Positions 10,921-23,100 of a stretch of 64,000 nucleotides of DNA are shown piece after piece (positions within the stretch are counted from its first letter, which is position 1; each line of letters opens with the position of its first letter). Below the pieces are notes generated by a model. The model had not been told where the DNA came from. It did no database searches and saw only the letters and a program-made list of their open reading frames with translations. Made by a program: the position numbers and the translations under genes. Source of the DNA: Rhodamnia argentea (taxonomy: Eukaryota; Streptophyta; Magnoliopsida; Myrtales; Myrtaceae); contig NC_063150.1 of NCBI RefSeq assembly GCF_020921035.1, positions 33,031,826 to 33,095,825 of the forward strand, in the 5' to 3' direction.

Positions 10921-11360
10921 GGCTAAAGAACACTAGAAGTGTCAAAACTTGTATACGGCACTTACTTTAGTGCCAAAACTTTCAAAACGATCACTTAAGT
11001 GCCAACTTAAAAAAAAAACGATCACTTAAGTGCCAACTTCTTTTAAAAATGATCACTTGATTGCCAACTCCAATTTTAGCTGACGTGGCTTATCGGAAAT
11101 CCGACATGTGCTTTTTTTATTAATATTTAAGTCGACATGGCTCGATGGAGTTGACACTCAAGTGATCGTTTTTAAAAAAAAAAATTGGCACTTAAATGAT
11201 CGTTTTTTAAAAAAGTTGGCACTTAAGTCATTGTTTTGAAAGTTTTGGCAATCGGGTTATCATTTTTAAAAAATTTTAGCATTTAAGTGATCGTTTTCAA
11301 AGTTTTGACACTAAAATGGGCGTCGTACACAAGTTTTGGCATTTATAGTGTACTTAAGCC
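10921..11360. mobile_element. Mutator-like MITE, family B (copy 2), 9-bp TSD
   Basis: A 440-bp relative of the element at 588-941. The left end is ggctaaagaacactagaag; the right end, inverted, is ggcttaagtacactataaa. The arms are built of repeated 'gatcacttaagtgccaact' words that switch orientation in the middle. The flanks are gatacatta (10912-10920) and gatacattg (11361-11369), matching at 8 of 9 positions. Confidence 0.8.
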
Positions 11361-11411
11361 GATACATTGCTACTTACTACTTGCTCTTGCCATCTTATAA
11401 ACATTTCATAC

Positions 11412-11812
11412 ATTTCCCATTTCCTAAACCTATTACACTTGTGTCAATTCAGTCCTAAACTTTTCAATTGTGACAATTCAATCCTAAACCTTTTGACAAC
11501 TTGCCAATTCAGCCCTAAACCTTTCAATTATGCCAATTTGGCCATAAACCTTTTAATGATTTGGCAAACTAGTCCTAAACCTTTTCAAGAATTATCAATT
11601 TAGTTCTTCAGTCAAATTGCTCAAATAATATGTTTAGGATTAAAATGGCAAAATTTCAAAAGACTAAGGACTAAATTGGCAAAATTTCAAATGATTTAGG
11701 ACTAAATTGGCAAGTTGTCAAAAGATTTAGGGTTGAATTGACACAATTAAAAGGTTTAGGACTAAATTGGCACAAGTGCAACAGATTTATGACTTTTTTG
11801 GTAATTTTTCCC
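11412..11812. mobile_element. Compact hairpin derivative of family A
   Basis: Two arms of about 195 bp made of repeated 'caattcagtcctaaacctt' words (left) and 'aaaggtttaggactaaattgg' words (right). They meet at a short centre near 11607-11635. The GC-rich core of the longer family-A copies is missing. Another compact copy is at 52058-52274. Confidence 0.7.
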
Positions 11813-12189
11813 GCGTGAGAGCGAGTACATAAGCGCGTGGAGACTCTTTCGAGTCGATAATCGGCTAGGGTTTCACTCTCGAACCCGCCTCTGCCGGGGG
11901 CCCGAGGAGCAAGTTCAATGTATATACACCGGATTAATTTCGGGGAGAAAAATGGAATGTTGTGATCGGTGCAACTTTTTCGATAGGCAGCTCGAAGGTA
12001 ATGAGACAAGAAGTGGGCAGATGGGGTGAATCGAATTTGCGGGAGTCCGCGGATAGTGCTCTGGCTGCCGCACGCCAGAACCTAAATACCTCGTAGCTTC
12101 CTTGAAGCAGCATGAATCCTACGCATGGCTTTGCTTAATGGTACGAACCAGCCAACGATGCTCACGTTTTTTTCCCGTCGAGACCCTTC

Positions 12190-12765
12190 AAGAACGTGAG
12201 GCGGCGCCCGACTTGTCTTAAATTTTCTATTAATTTGTATATTTTTTTCCTTTACTGTTAAGGGCTGATGGGTCCCGCCGGCCATTGGGCGAGGGCCCTC
12301 GCCCACGGGCACGCCGCGCGATCCGGCCGGCGAGGGCTTCATGGGAGTCCTCGCAATCGGATCTCGGCTTTTTCTAAAATAGCGCTCACTTGAACAGGCC
12401 GTATCCCCCTAACTACCTACTCGTGCTTCTAGCTCGATCAGATATCAAGAGCATGGTCTGGCGGATGATCATCAAGGGGTATGTGCTAGCGCTCTTGACA
12501 GGCACTCCACGGCTGGAGACATTTGAGATGGCCCTCGCCCGCCCTCTGCGGGAAGTCGACAATGGAAATAAATAAATTAATAAATTAATAATCCAAAAAA
12601 ATTTACGAAGTTCAAACAAATAATAATAAATTGCAAAGCTTGTCTACGTCGGTGATTTCTGATCAATTTTAGTCCGAAATAACTACATTAGCAAATAGTT
12701 AAAAGGTTTAAGACTAATCGACATAATTAAAAGATTTAGAACTGAATTGACATACGTATAATTCA
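12190..12765. mobile_element. Family-A element carrying unrelated insert
   Basis: The GC-rich core words ('gcgagggccctcgccc', 'ggccggcgagggctt') at 12280-12350 and the right arm (12633-12765) fit family A. The left arm is degraded. About 12370-12530 has no resemblance to other family-A cores and could be a captured or inserted fragment. Its short open frame (12390-12575) is not recognisable. Confidence 0.5.
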
Positions 12766-13263
12766 ATATCAAACTTTTTTTTTTGTCAATCGAGTCATAA
12801 ACTTTTTGAATTTGTGTCAATTCAATTCATCCGGCCAATTTTAATAGGAAATTGTTGACATGGATGTCGATTGTCCTACGTGGCGCGGCCGTGCCGACGT
12901 GGATAATTTTTAATAATATTTTATTTCAAATTCATTTTCTTTTCTATTCTTTCTCTTTCCTTTTTTTTTCCCTTCTTGCTTTGGCCGGTCGCCAAACCTC
13001 ACCCTCGCTAGCCTTTGTTCAACAACTGGCTAGAGGAATAAGGGACAAAAAGGGAAAACGAAAGAAAAGAAAAAAAAAAGGAAAATAAAAAATTCAAAAA
13101 TTATATTAAAATATTATGAAACATTGTGCACGTCGGCGCCAACCACGCCATGTAAAATGGCCGGCACACATATCAACGACTTCCAATTAAAATTTGCCGG
13201 ACGGACTAAATTAGCATAATTGCAATAGGTTTATGATTTTTTTTTTCTTTTTGGTAAATTTCC
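12766..13263. mobile_element. Family-A element abutting the previous copy
   Basis: The left arm includes 'gtcataaactttttgaat', 'ttgacatggatgtcgattg' and 'tcctacgtggcgcggccg'. It has an AT strip, a short core and an inverted right arm with 'gcataattgcaataggttt'. The left terminus is merged with the right terminus of the preceding copy, so the two copies overlap without intervening host DNA. Confidence 0.6.
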
Positions 13264-13861
13264 TGAGGCAAAGTGTTAGAAAATTTAAATCGAACCGTGT
13301 TTCCATCTAATAAGTTAAGTTTCGGGGTTCGGCTTTCGAATATGGTTTAATTTTCACATTTCTAACGGTCCTGAATCATCATCGGTGCATCAAGCAATAA
13401 ATTCCATAATGGACCTTCTTCACACGTACCGATAGACAAGATCAATGGGACACCCCCCCCTCTTTAAAGGTGACTATTAGCAATCAGGATTAGGATGTGG
13501 GGAAACTAACGGAAGTCGCGAAAGTATAGGGCCTTAAGCAAAAATTCTCAGCATCACTAGCTAGTATGAACTCCTCAGGACTTTATCTTCTAGTTAGATT
13601 TTCATAGAATAGCTACCCGATCAAGATCAATGGCTTTCGAGCCCTCGAGTCAAGGCAAACTCCAGATAATCACCAACCCATGTACAGACAAAGGGGTCAT
13701 GTTTTGTCACGGATATTACAGTGTGCTAGGACCGTCGAAGCATGATTGCTTGCCCTATCGGGGCTCGTCAAGAATCCGTTGCCTCGAACTTGACGGGAGA
13801 GAGAGAAGCTCCATCCTGCACGTAAAACACGGCATCTAAGCGTGTGATGACATTCCAAAAA
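13264..13861. other. Intergenic, no gene seen
   Basis: Short open frames around 13630-13921 on both strands have no recognisable similarity. Nothing else was seen. Confidence 0.35.
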
Positions 13862-14080
13862 TGCGTTCTTTATGCTTCGCAGGAGACAAATGATGAAAAC
13901 GAGTTTTGTGGAAAACGTCATCTTAGAAATGATCGCTTATATCAATTATAGAAACGAATTAACAAAGAATGTTTTTGACACGTATAATTGTCGACGATAC
14001 AGACGTTTTTCATTTGACTAATTATTTCATGCGATCATTGTGAAGAAAATATTCCTTTTGGGCATTCATTTTTTCGAGAA
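13862..14080. mobile_element. Degenerate MITE of the 'gtttgtttcrcgaaa' family
   Basis: The right end, inverted, reads tccgtttgtttctcgaaaaa and matches the termini at 50527, 62972 and 15897. The left end is only weakly similar. Internal words such as 'tgatcgcttat' also recur in the 50527 copy. Confidence 0.4.
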
Positions 14081-14485
14081 ACAAACGGAAAATATTTGAG
14101 TGGGAAATGGGCGAAGATGCCGTCCCGCGTCGTTTTATTAAACGAATCCGTGTCGGCCAATGACATCGATCGATTCAAATTCTTTTGGACCCTGCTTCTC
14201 GTTGTGCTGTTGTACATGAGTTAAATGAACGCATCGTTGGAGACACGTGTACGACAATTTTGACTAAGGATTAACACGAAAAGAAGAAGGAAAATTCTGG
14301 AGGACTCTTTTCAAATTTGGATGATAGACCAAGAGCTCCTCTTCCCCCAAAATTCCAACCGTTTGACTATACCTTCCATATCAATCCTTTTCCACACCGG
14401 TTCAATTGACCGGACTTTGTAAGAGTTCGTCATTTCGGTTGAAAATGCCTTTGAATGGTCCCTCTTTCGAGATTCATAGACTGCA

Positions 14486-14487
<2 letters not shown>

Positions 14488-14530
<43 letters not shown>
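14488..14530. repeat. (CT)n microsatellite
   Basis: About 21 uninterrupted TC units. Similar GA/CT tracts occur at 45284, 57178, 58041, 61839 and 63647. Confidence 0.95.
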
Positions 14531-14534
<4 letters not shown>

Positions 14535-14577
14535 TGGACGATTTTTTATTGAATAAAATATTGGGAAAAGAAATTGA

Positions 14578-14764
14578 AATGTTATTAAAAATTATCCACG
14601 ATTACGCCGGCATCCACGTCGCCTATTTCCGACCAAAATTGGTTGGATTGGCTCAACTGGGGAAGACGTGAAAATATTTGGGACTCAAGTTGACACGAAT
14701 TGAAAGGTTTATGACTCGATTTGCAAAAGTGCAATATGCTAAAACACTTTCTGGACGATTCCCC
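14578..14764. mobile_element. Family-A right-arm fragment
   Basis: Contains 'attacgccggcatccacgtc', 'gaccaaaattggttggatt' and 'gaaaggtttatgactcg', and ends 'ggacgattcccc'. The left arm and core are absent. Confidence 0.55.
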
Positions 14765-15896
14765 AGTAGGTAAGTCTCCAATTGTAGGGTGGTGAGCGCG
14801 GCCTCCGAGGTCATATCGAGTGCCCGACGATGTGATTTAAGCCCCCACGATTGCCGACATTCCACGTTCAAATCGAACCGCTTAATCGCTCCATCTAGTC
14901 TTAAGAGGTCTTCCTCGCTTCTTGGAAATAGTAAAAAAAAAAAAATTATGTCGTGACTGGTTATTGAATTGACCAAACGGAACCCAAGATGGGAAAAAAT
15001 CTTGATTTCGGTGTTGGCCAATGGACGGTGGACCACCAGATATGGGCTTGGGCTTTTGATGGTCTGTCTATTTGGAGCTTAAACATATGGGCTTGGATGT
15101 CAAATTGGGCCAAGATGCGATGATTTGATCTATTTTGACTAGAAGCTTTGTTACCTCTATTCCATTAAACTCCTCTTTTGGCAAATGAACAGAGCCTTTT
15201 ATCTTATAAGTGTAAATACTTGAGTGTGCTTGAGTAAGATTCTCTTTTAAAAAGAAAATTACGGCGTGCTCTCATACCTTCGTCTTTTGTACAATAAAAG
15301 AATGCTTTTTTCTGTTTATATTTTATGAGTGCGGGCGTGGAGACTCGGCCACATGGAGGCCTGCGAAATGCCGTGCAATCCCTTTTGAGTCGATTAAGTT
15401 CGGACCTTTGGGCTCGCGGAAATTGCCCCGACCCAGAACGGCTTGCACGCGGTTCGCGAGATTTTGAATGAGTGGACCTCCAATTTATGGAGCGAAAACC
15501 CCTCACTGTCCAATTGATCGTGCCAAACCCTTGGAGCTCGGTATCAAAATCTTAGAATTTGTGTGCATGCCTAGAATGCCTTCTAAGACAAGGATGCCTA
15601 CTTTGGAGCAAATTTTCTTTTAATCACATGACGGATTTAGCAAATCGAGGGGCACGGCACATATGATGTGTACGATCATATGGTTATCAACTGTCACGGA
15701 GAAGAGATGGTAGGATATGCGCGGACTTTGGCATACATAAAGGAGTCATCCGGTTCGAAAACAAGAATGAGGAAAATCGATGGCCACCGAATTCATCGTA
15801 ATCGAAAGAACGAAATGATTAACTTCCTCGAAATACTAAAGCCAATGCAAATAGTTTTGGATTCATATGCTCATATCATCCTTCTAAATCAATAAA
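14765..15896. other. Intergenic, no gene seen
   Basis: Several open frames of 60-130 codons (14653-15036, 15204-15506, 15668-15895) show no motif or family resemblance. I would not annotate any as a gene. Confidence 0.35.
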
Positions 15897-15995
15897 GGCT
15901 CCGTTTATTTCGCGAAATACGAGTAATTTGGAAAAACGTTTCCTTACGAATGGTAAGCAATCGTTATCGCCTATCTTTCGTGAAACAAATGAAGC
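15897..15995. mobile_element. Short MITE of the 'gtttgtttcrcgaaa' family
   Basis: The left end ggctccgtttatttcgcgaa and the right end, inverted gcttcatttgtttcacgaaa, form inverted repeats around a roughly 60-bp interior. It shares termini with 50527-50762 and 62972-63204. Confidence 0.5.
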
Positions 15996-16620
15996 GAAAT
16001 TGTACATTGAGTTCAACATTGACCAATTGAGGAAGTTCGGAACCTGATATAAACAATCGCTCCTTCCAAGAAGGAAGTAGATAAATTCCCCATTCAAAAA
16101 ACCCAAAAAACTGGATCTAACGTGAATGGTTCCAGCTAGTGGGCCCTCCAATTATTTGGTTCCTTCACTGAGGGGCCCCGATGGAGGAATGCCCACCAAT
16201 CATCATCGACTGAGTGGGGCCCCCGCTTCCGCCCCGTTTTTTCCCCCCTTATTCTTTTTCATTTTATTTTCTCGCCCGCTTTTTATTCCCCCGTTCCGAT
16301 CCAACTGGCAAACGATCCCCTCGTCCAAGGGGTCGGGATATTTTATTTCTACCCAGCTGGAACATGCCCCTCTCACGTCCGCTCGCCACGTGGCGCCCGA
16401 TCAGGTCTCTGTGGGTGGGCCCCCCCAACAGCGCCACGCGATACGGAGAACCTTCTTTTGTGGGGAGGGGGGGATATTTGCCGTGTGCTCAAATCAACGA
16501 CTTTTCTACGAGCTTGATTTTGGCGCGACTTCTCCGAAGATTATTCTCCCCATTTGCACATCGTTTTACTATCATTTTCCATCACACGAGTAAATTTACA
16601 TATATTATTCACGCGTATGC
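15996..16620. other. Intergenic, GC-rich patch
   Basis: A GC-rich, C-run-rich segment (about 16140-16470) carries two overlapping frames of about 150 codons (16126-16593, 16214-16666). Their Pro/Phe/Arg-rich translation has no recognisable domain, so they were not called as genes. Confidence 0.35.
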
Positions 16621-17325
16621 GGGAAAAAGTACAAATTCATATAAAATCGTAAATCTATTTCGCTGATATCAATTTAATGATAAACCTTTTAATTGAACCA
16701 ATTTAATCCTAAATCTCTTCATATTGGTATAAATTGAGTTCATTCGACCAATTTAGGTCGGAAGTTGGTTACATGAACGTCGAGCGTCCTATATAGCATG
16801 GTTTGCGTCGACGTAGATTTTTTTTAGGGTTAATACTACGAAAAATCTCAAATTGATACACTCTATGATAAACATACCCCAAACTATTTTTTTTATCACA
16901 AAAATTTTAAACTGGTATATCTATGACAAATTTACCCTCCGATAAATTTTATAGTCAAATTGCCGAGTTAGATGACTTGATAGTTGACTAGTGTCATAGT
17001 TTGGGGCACAAATGTAGCATTTTGTGATTTTTTGTGGTATTAACCCAATTTAACAGAAACTAACGAAAAGTAAATTTGTCACGAATATACGAATTTATGA
17101 TTTTTGGTGCTGTGATTTTCGTTGTATTAATCTTTTTATTTTTTTCAATTTTATTTTTTTCATTCTTTCTTCTTTTCACTAAGCTTCGGCGAGCTCGCTG
17201 GCCTCACCCGCATTTGCCTAGCGATGGTCGGTTTGAGTTTCGGTAACCCTCGCCAGCCACAATAAAAATAAAGAAAAATTAATAAAATTAAAATATTTTA
17301 AATTTTTAAGAAATATTAACCGCTG
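16621..17325. mobile_element. Family-A element with nested family-C insertion
   Basis: The left arm starts gggaaaaagtacaaattc and includes 'gaccaatttaggtcgg' and 'gtcctatatagcatgg'. It is interrupted at about 16827-17132 by a family-C inverted-repeat element and resumes with AT-rich DNA and a 'cggcgagctcgctggcc' core. The right arm is lost next to the TA microsatellite. Confidence 0.55.
16827..17132. mobile_element. Family-C inverted-repeat element
   Basis: The left end is gggttaatactacgaaaaat; the right end, inverted, is attaatacaacgaaaatca. An internal 'gtggtattaaccc' marks an arm boundary. The arms contain 'ggtatatctatgacaaattt' words. It shares sequence with the larger copy at 42472-43100. 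No target-site duplication was read. Confidence 0.55.
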
Positions 17326-17355
17326 GATTGGTATGCAAAATTCAGAGCAAAGCAA

Positions 17356-17358
<3 letters not shown>

Positions 17359-17407
<49 letters not shown>
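17359..17407. repeat. (TA)n microsatellite
   Basis: About 24 perfect TA units. The Ile-Tyr 'proteins' read from it in several frames are artefacts. Confidence 0.97.
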
Positions 17408-17409
<2 letters not shown>

Positions 17410-17973
17410 CAGGCACAAAATATGATATTTTAGTGCTGCTTGAAAAGCTCCACGTTCCTCGCCTCAGTATCACTCTTGTAGTTGGTCGCCGGCCTCGTCC
17501 TAATCGCAAAGTGAAGAAGGATAAAGATAGGTGTGGACTCTTCTGCTCCTTCTGCTTGGAAGTCTACTCTTGATGAGAAGCCTTGTTGCTCTCCATTCCT
17601 TGTCCACTCGCCCAAGAGATTTCCCCCCTTACCTGCCTCCCGCTTTGTCCCCCGACAAATCCGAAAAATATTTTCTAATGTTTCGTTTCCATAATGTCAG
17701 CGGCATAGAAATTCTCGTGCCCCAAGGTAACACGTCGTCTCATTTCATGTCCATTGAATAAGATACCGCCACAAGGCGATGAGCATGATCTCTCGATTAT
17801 TCAAAGGTTCGGAAGAGCCAATAGTCAACATGACTCCGTGCAACCAGTCAGAGGCATCGCGACATCTCGCATGTTATGGATCAAGAAAAAAAAAATCAAG
17901 AGACAGAGACCATGTAACATCCATTTCATGAACAAGAGAGGTTCTTTGTCAGAAACAGTCCCCGGCAAAAAGA
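17408..17973. other. Intergenic, no gene seen
   Basis: Frames at 17430-17615 and 17531-17761 have no recognisable similarity. Confidence 0.35.
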
Positions 17974-18438
17974 TGGGAAAAATACCAAAAAAGTCATAAA
18001 TCTATTGCATTATTACCAATTTAGTCCTGAACTTTTCAATTAGACCAATTTACTCCTAAACATTTTCACATTGGTACCAATTCAACACATCTAATCAATT
18101 TAGGATGGAAACTGCCGACGCAAACGCCGATCGTCTTACGTGGCACAACTAGCTTCCTTGATTTCTTTTTTTTTTCCTTTTTTCCATGGCCTATGTTGGC
18201 ACTAGCAAAGCCATGGAAATAGCTTTTTTGAATATTTTTTTTCATGGCTTGCGCCCTCTCCAACACTCAGAAAGAAAAAAATTCAAATTGAAAAATGTCT
18301 ACGTCGGCGCTAGTTGTGCCACCTAAATTGGTCGGATAGACTCAATTGATATTAATGTGAAAATATTTATGACTAAATTGATTACTGATTAGATTAATAT
18401 CAATATAATAGATTTTTTTTTTTTTGGGAACTTTACCC
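17974..18438. mobile_element. Family-A Mutator-like element with perfect 9-bp TSD
   Basis: A 465-bp complete copy. The left end is tgggaaaaataccaaaaaag and the right end is ttttgggaactttaccc. The internal words 'gccgatcgtcttacgtggca' (left) and 'tctacgtcggcgctag' (right) are in inverted relation. The direct repeat gcaaaaaga is present at 17965-17973 and 18439-18447. This copy best supports placing family A in the Mutator-like superfamily. Confidence 0.8.
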
Positions 18439-19830
18439 GCAAAAAGAGCAGAACAACCTATACAAAGATTTAGTTGCGATTTAGGTGTTGGTTGCGCCGA
18501 CCGAGATTTCATAAGCACGAGCAAGGCGTGGAAACGTGGGTTGATCGTATGAATTCGTTTGATTGATCAGGACGTGTCGTGAGAAAAGGCAAACGGAAAA
18601 TCTTCTCGAGTTTGCTTCACGAGTGACTTCCAACTTCTTCCTTCCCCACCTAACCCGACCTCCCTTTCACGACCGTTTCACCTTCCATCTCCCAACCGCC
18701 CGCCCCCGACCCTTCATTGATTAGGTTTTCCTTATCCTAGGACGGTGCTAGACATTGCCACTCTATAGGCAAAAGTTCAGCCTCGTAGTCACGACCTAAT
18801 GCGAGTGTTTACTTTGTCGATAATGACGCCCAACATCATCGCTGGCCGATTAGGTTGTCGGGAATCGGGATAGATCGTTGTCCGCACGGCCGATTTCGGC
18901 CCGATTGTGGGGATGTCCATTTGCAGCCGGCTACATAACTTGACAGATCGATTTTGTGATTCGGCTAGAATATACTCGATGTCGCTCTCGTTTCGTTATT
19001 TGCAAGAACTGCTGTTGAATGTGTGTCGTATGATTCCAGTATGAGTATCTGTTCTCTCATGTACATTGCGGGACCCCAATCGTATCGAAATTTGAACGAG
19101 TGCGGACACCGAGGACGTATACTCGTATGTGGGTCCCGCCGGAGAACTTCGAGATCTTGGAAAATGCACGTATAGTTTGTGTCGAAGAAGTTTGGCTTTG
19201 AAAAATTGGTGTGGTGTGGGATACTTAATATATTTTAATTGGTCTATAACTTACTGATTTACGCTTTTGAGTGAAAATGAGTTTAATTGGATATGTTGAT
19301 GAGTTCGGATTTGAACTTTCACTTGTCAATCTCCTCAAGTGAAGGTATTAGGCTTTTGTTGCGCACTTCTAACAAACGGTGAGCAATGCGATTGTAAATT
19401 GGTGGGCCCATAGACATTCCCATGTTTGGTGAATATCTCAATGAATGAATTTGGTGACCAATGCGGTTTCTAAAGCGGCAGATTTTATGATCTAGCAATG
19501 TGTTTCCAATGACAGCCTTCATGGTTCGACTCGAAGAAAGAGACCTGGGATGAATGTGAACGTTGTAAATTCAAGTAGTAATAAGTTTTTGGACAATGAT
19601 ACCTAAATTAAAGCGATGCAAGCACAATACCGAGCTCACACATGAAAGGGGAATTGTTTTTGAGATATACATGTGAACTGTGTTCGAGATCTCTTATGTC
19701 GGAGAATTGTGATAGCTAATCTTGATTCGAACTTGACAACAACAACAAAAAAAAGAAAAAAAAAAGACTTTGATTTGAACAAGTTATTATGATTCGACCA
19801 AAAAAAAAAAACAAGTTATTATGAGTTATT
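18439..19830. other. Intergenic, no gene seen
   Basis: Mixed-composition DNA with no recognisable exon. The frame at 19319-19522 (-) is unremarkable. A-rich runs occur at 19740-19860. Confidence 0.4.
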
Positions 19831-20176
19831 TTGGGGAAAAAAAGAAAGAAAGAAAGAAAAGAGCTAACCTTGTGGGTTGAATGTTCAGTTAAAAAACGGC
19901 CGGCACTACTCGAGTCTCTCCGTCTCCGTCTGTCTCCCTCTGCGGGGGTTATTCCTTGGATGCTGGAGAAGGCATCGTTGCCAGAACCAGAGCACCCCAA
20001 CGCTCTCTCCTATTATTCTCTCTACCTAGAACGCCACGCTCTTCCCCGTGAATATATTCTCCTTCCCCTTCCCCCCCTGCGTTCCCTCCTCTGTTCTGTT
20101 CACTCCATTCTCCACTTAGCTTGCTCTCAGGCCGCTTCCTCCGGCAGAAACAAGCGGGGAACCGCATACTCCAGAT
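19831..20176 (+). promoter_or_regulatory. Probable 5' UTR and promoter-proximal region of ACR4
   Basis: A pyrimidine-rich stretch (repeated 'ctctccgtctccgtctg'-like words from 19910, then CT/CCCC-rich to 20100) leads to the ATG at 20177. This is typical of plant leaders. Open frames on both strands here are shadows of the low-complexity sequence. Confidence 0.4.
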
Positions 20177-23100
20177 ATGGACGATGAGTATGCTAAGCTC
20201 ATCAGAAGAATGAACCCACCCAGGTGCCGATCTCTCTCTATCTCTCTCTGGGTTTCTCTGTTTGGACGAGGGTGTCAAATTCATGCGCCTGTGCCTGTGC
20301 GTGTGCCTGTGCCGTTTCTTCTAATCGCGTCCCTTTCTCGGTGATGATGGCGGAGAGGGTTGTGTCGATTCTCTCGTTCCAATCGCTTTTGGGGTTTTTT
20401 TTTTTTTTTGGGGTGCTTTGATGTTTCGTGTGCAAGTTCTTACGGTGCTGCGGCGCTTTGAGTCTATATTTGCTTTTGCCCCCATTTTCCTTCAGAACTT
20501 AAACGGAAAGGCCGTGCCTTTAAGGACTGTTGAAGTAATCGACTTGATCGAAGTGCTTTGGCTAAGTTGTAACTTGTGAGCAGATGGAAGTTCACTTCTG
20601 GCTATGCTTGATCTTATGTAGGAGTCATCAGTTGAAAGCCGAGCCAAGATCACCGTTTGATGTTTGACTTTATCTTTCGTCAAGTTTGATTTGTGATGTA
20701 ATGCTGTGAATTAGTACTTGTTCCTTGGATTTAGATGAGCAGCTATTAGGGTAACCGTCAATTTAGTTGGACACGAGGAGGTCATGAATTATGCTTGCTA
20801 CAGATTCGAACTAATATACATTTTCGCATAACCGCCATGACACCCTACATGAAATTTTCCTGCTCCTTGGCTATGTATCTGTTTCATCTAATTGCTTCTC
20901 TTGTAATGCAGAGTTGTTATTGACAACAAGTCTTGCGAGGATGCCACTGTAATACAGGTGCGGCTCATTCTTTCTTTTCTTATTTACTTTCGGGCATAAT
21001 TCAAGGTAAAATAAGATAAAGTTGGTCAATACTGATGCATTTTGTGTTTCGAAACATGAACGAACATTGGGTTCTTGATAGTTTTGTTCTTCCATGATTT
21101 TCTGAAATTATTCTCTCATTCAAAGTTTCTAATTTTTTGCTTTTCATCTACATCAGGTTGACAGTGTCAACAAACACGGAATTCTCCTAGAAGTCGTCCA
21201 AGTGCTCATAGATATGAATCTTACAATTACTAAAGCTTATATATCATCTGATGGAGGATGGTTCATGGATGGTGAGTCTTTCTTTGCTACTTGGTAATCT
21301 GAAATAAAATTTAGAGTACTCCACCTAGTTTCTCATTATCCCCCTTACAACACTTCAGTTTTTAACGTGATTGATTGTGACGGGAAGAAAATCAAGGAGA
21401 AGGAAGTCATCGAGTACATTAAGACGGTAAGTTTGCAGTGGACCCAATTCTTTGTGCTTCTCCTTTTTGTCCCCCATCCCCAACCATCCTGCTGGTGAGA
21501 TGTAAGAAATCTATAGAATGTGTTTGTTGTCCGAAAGGTTGTTTATCCTGGTGTTGTTCATGTCATTTCCTCTCTCATGAAGAATACTTTTAAATAGTTA
21601 AGCAAAAATCTGTGGTAAATGCTCTTTAAGTTGTAGGAGTCGATGGAGATTAGGTTGACCGGGTTAGCGAATGATACTTCAGTTGTTGCTCTGTGACTTT
21701 CTCTAGATTTTCTCTGGATTCTTGCTTGTCTTTCTCCATCTTTCTCGCTGATCCACCTTTTTCATTGTTTGTCTGGGCTATCAAAGTGATAGATACATGT
21801 GAGTTGAATCTGGAATTTTGCTAGTTAAAACATCAGAAATTTGTATGAGCTCATCCATTCTTCTTTTGTCATGAAATAAAATTGCAAATGTCATGAATGA
21901 TTATCATATGTTCCACTGTTTTCTGTCCCATTGTAAATGCTGGAATACCTTTGTGCTTCTTAAAGCTTGAATCATTCACACATGTATTATAATACGTTCG
22001 ACAATGGATTATCAGTAACTTTGATATCAACTTTGCAGAGACTTGAAAGCAACGCAAGCTTTTCCCTCTCATTCAGAGAGTGCGTAGGGTTTATGCCCTC
22101 TAATGAGCACACCTCAATCGAACTCTCTGGTACCGACCGGCCTGGTCTGTTGTCTGAAGTGTGTGCTGTTCTTGCAGACCTTCACTGCAATGTAGTAAAT
22201 GCTGAGATATGGACACACAATTCTAGGGCTGCAGCTGTTGTTCATGTCACTGATGATTCCACCGGGTGTGCTATCAAAGATCCAAATCGTCTCGCTACAA
22301 TAAGGGACCTTCTTTGTAATGTTCTTAGAGGGAATGGTGCTGTTAACACAGCCAAGATGACACTTTCACCGCCTGGGGTGACTAACAGGGAGAGGAGGTT
22401 ACATCAGATTATGTTTGCGGATAGAGACTATGAAAGGGTTGATAAAGAAGAGATTGGGAGGATGCATGATAAGAGCACGAGACCCTTTGTAACAGTGATG
22501 GATTGTTACGAGAAAGATTATACCATTGTGACCATGAGGTCTAAAGATCGACCAAAGCTACTGTTTGATATTGTTTGCACATTGACAGACATGCAGTATG
22601 TAGTCTTTCATGGAATGGTCAACACCGGGAGGAAAGAAGCTTATCAGGTAATTCATACATCCTGGCATTCCTTTTTCCTATTGCTTTTGCATTCTTGGGG
22701 GAGTACACAACGAGTAGGACTTTGAGTTAGTAAATTGACACTTCTCTCAAAGTTTCCACCTAGTCAGCTATTTGCCTATCAAATCCTTCTCTTTGATGTT
22801 AACTGAAGTTTAATTCCATATGGTTGAAGGAATTCTACATCCGACATGTCGATGGGCTGCCCATAGGCTCAGAAGCTGAACGGGAAAGGATCACACAAGG
22901 TCTTGAAGCAGCTATTGAAAGGCGGGCATATGAGGTACTTTCGACTTTTGCTCGAAGAAATTTTCGTCTTTTGTTGCTGGGTAGCAGTGAACTGATAAAA
23001 AGCCTTTTTGTAGGGTTTGGAACTGGAATTGTGTGCCGAGGACCGGGTTGGACTCCTCTCGGACATCACTAGGGTGTTCCGGGAGAATGGTTTGTGCATA

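Noticed and set aside
16126-16666. Two 150-codon overlapping frames as genes
   Set aside because: The composition is low-complexity and C-rich, both frames are equally open, and neither shows a domain.
17328-17573. Ile-Tyr repeat proteins
   Set aside because: They are translations of the TA microsatellite.
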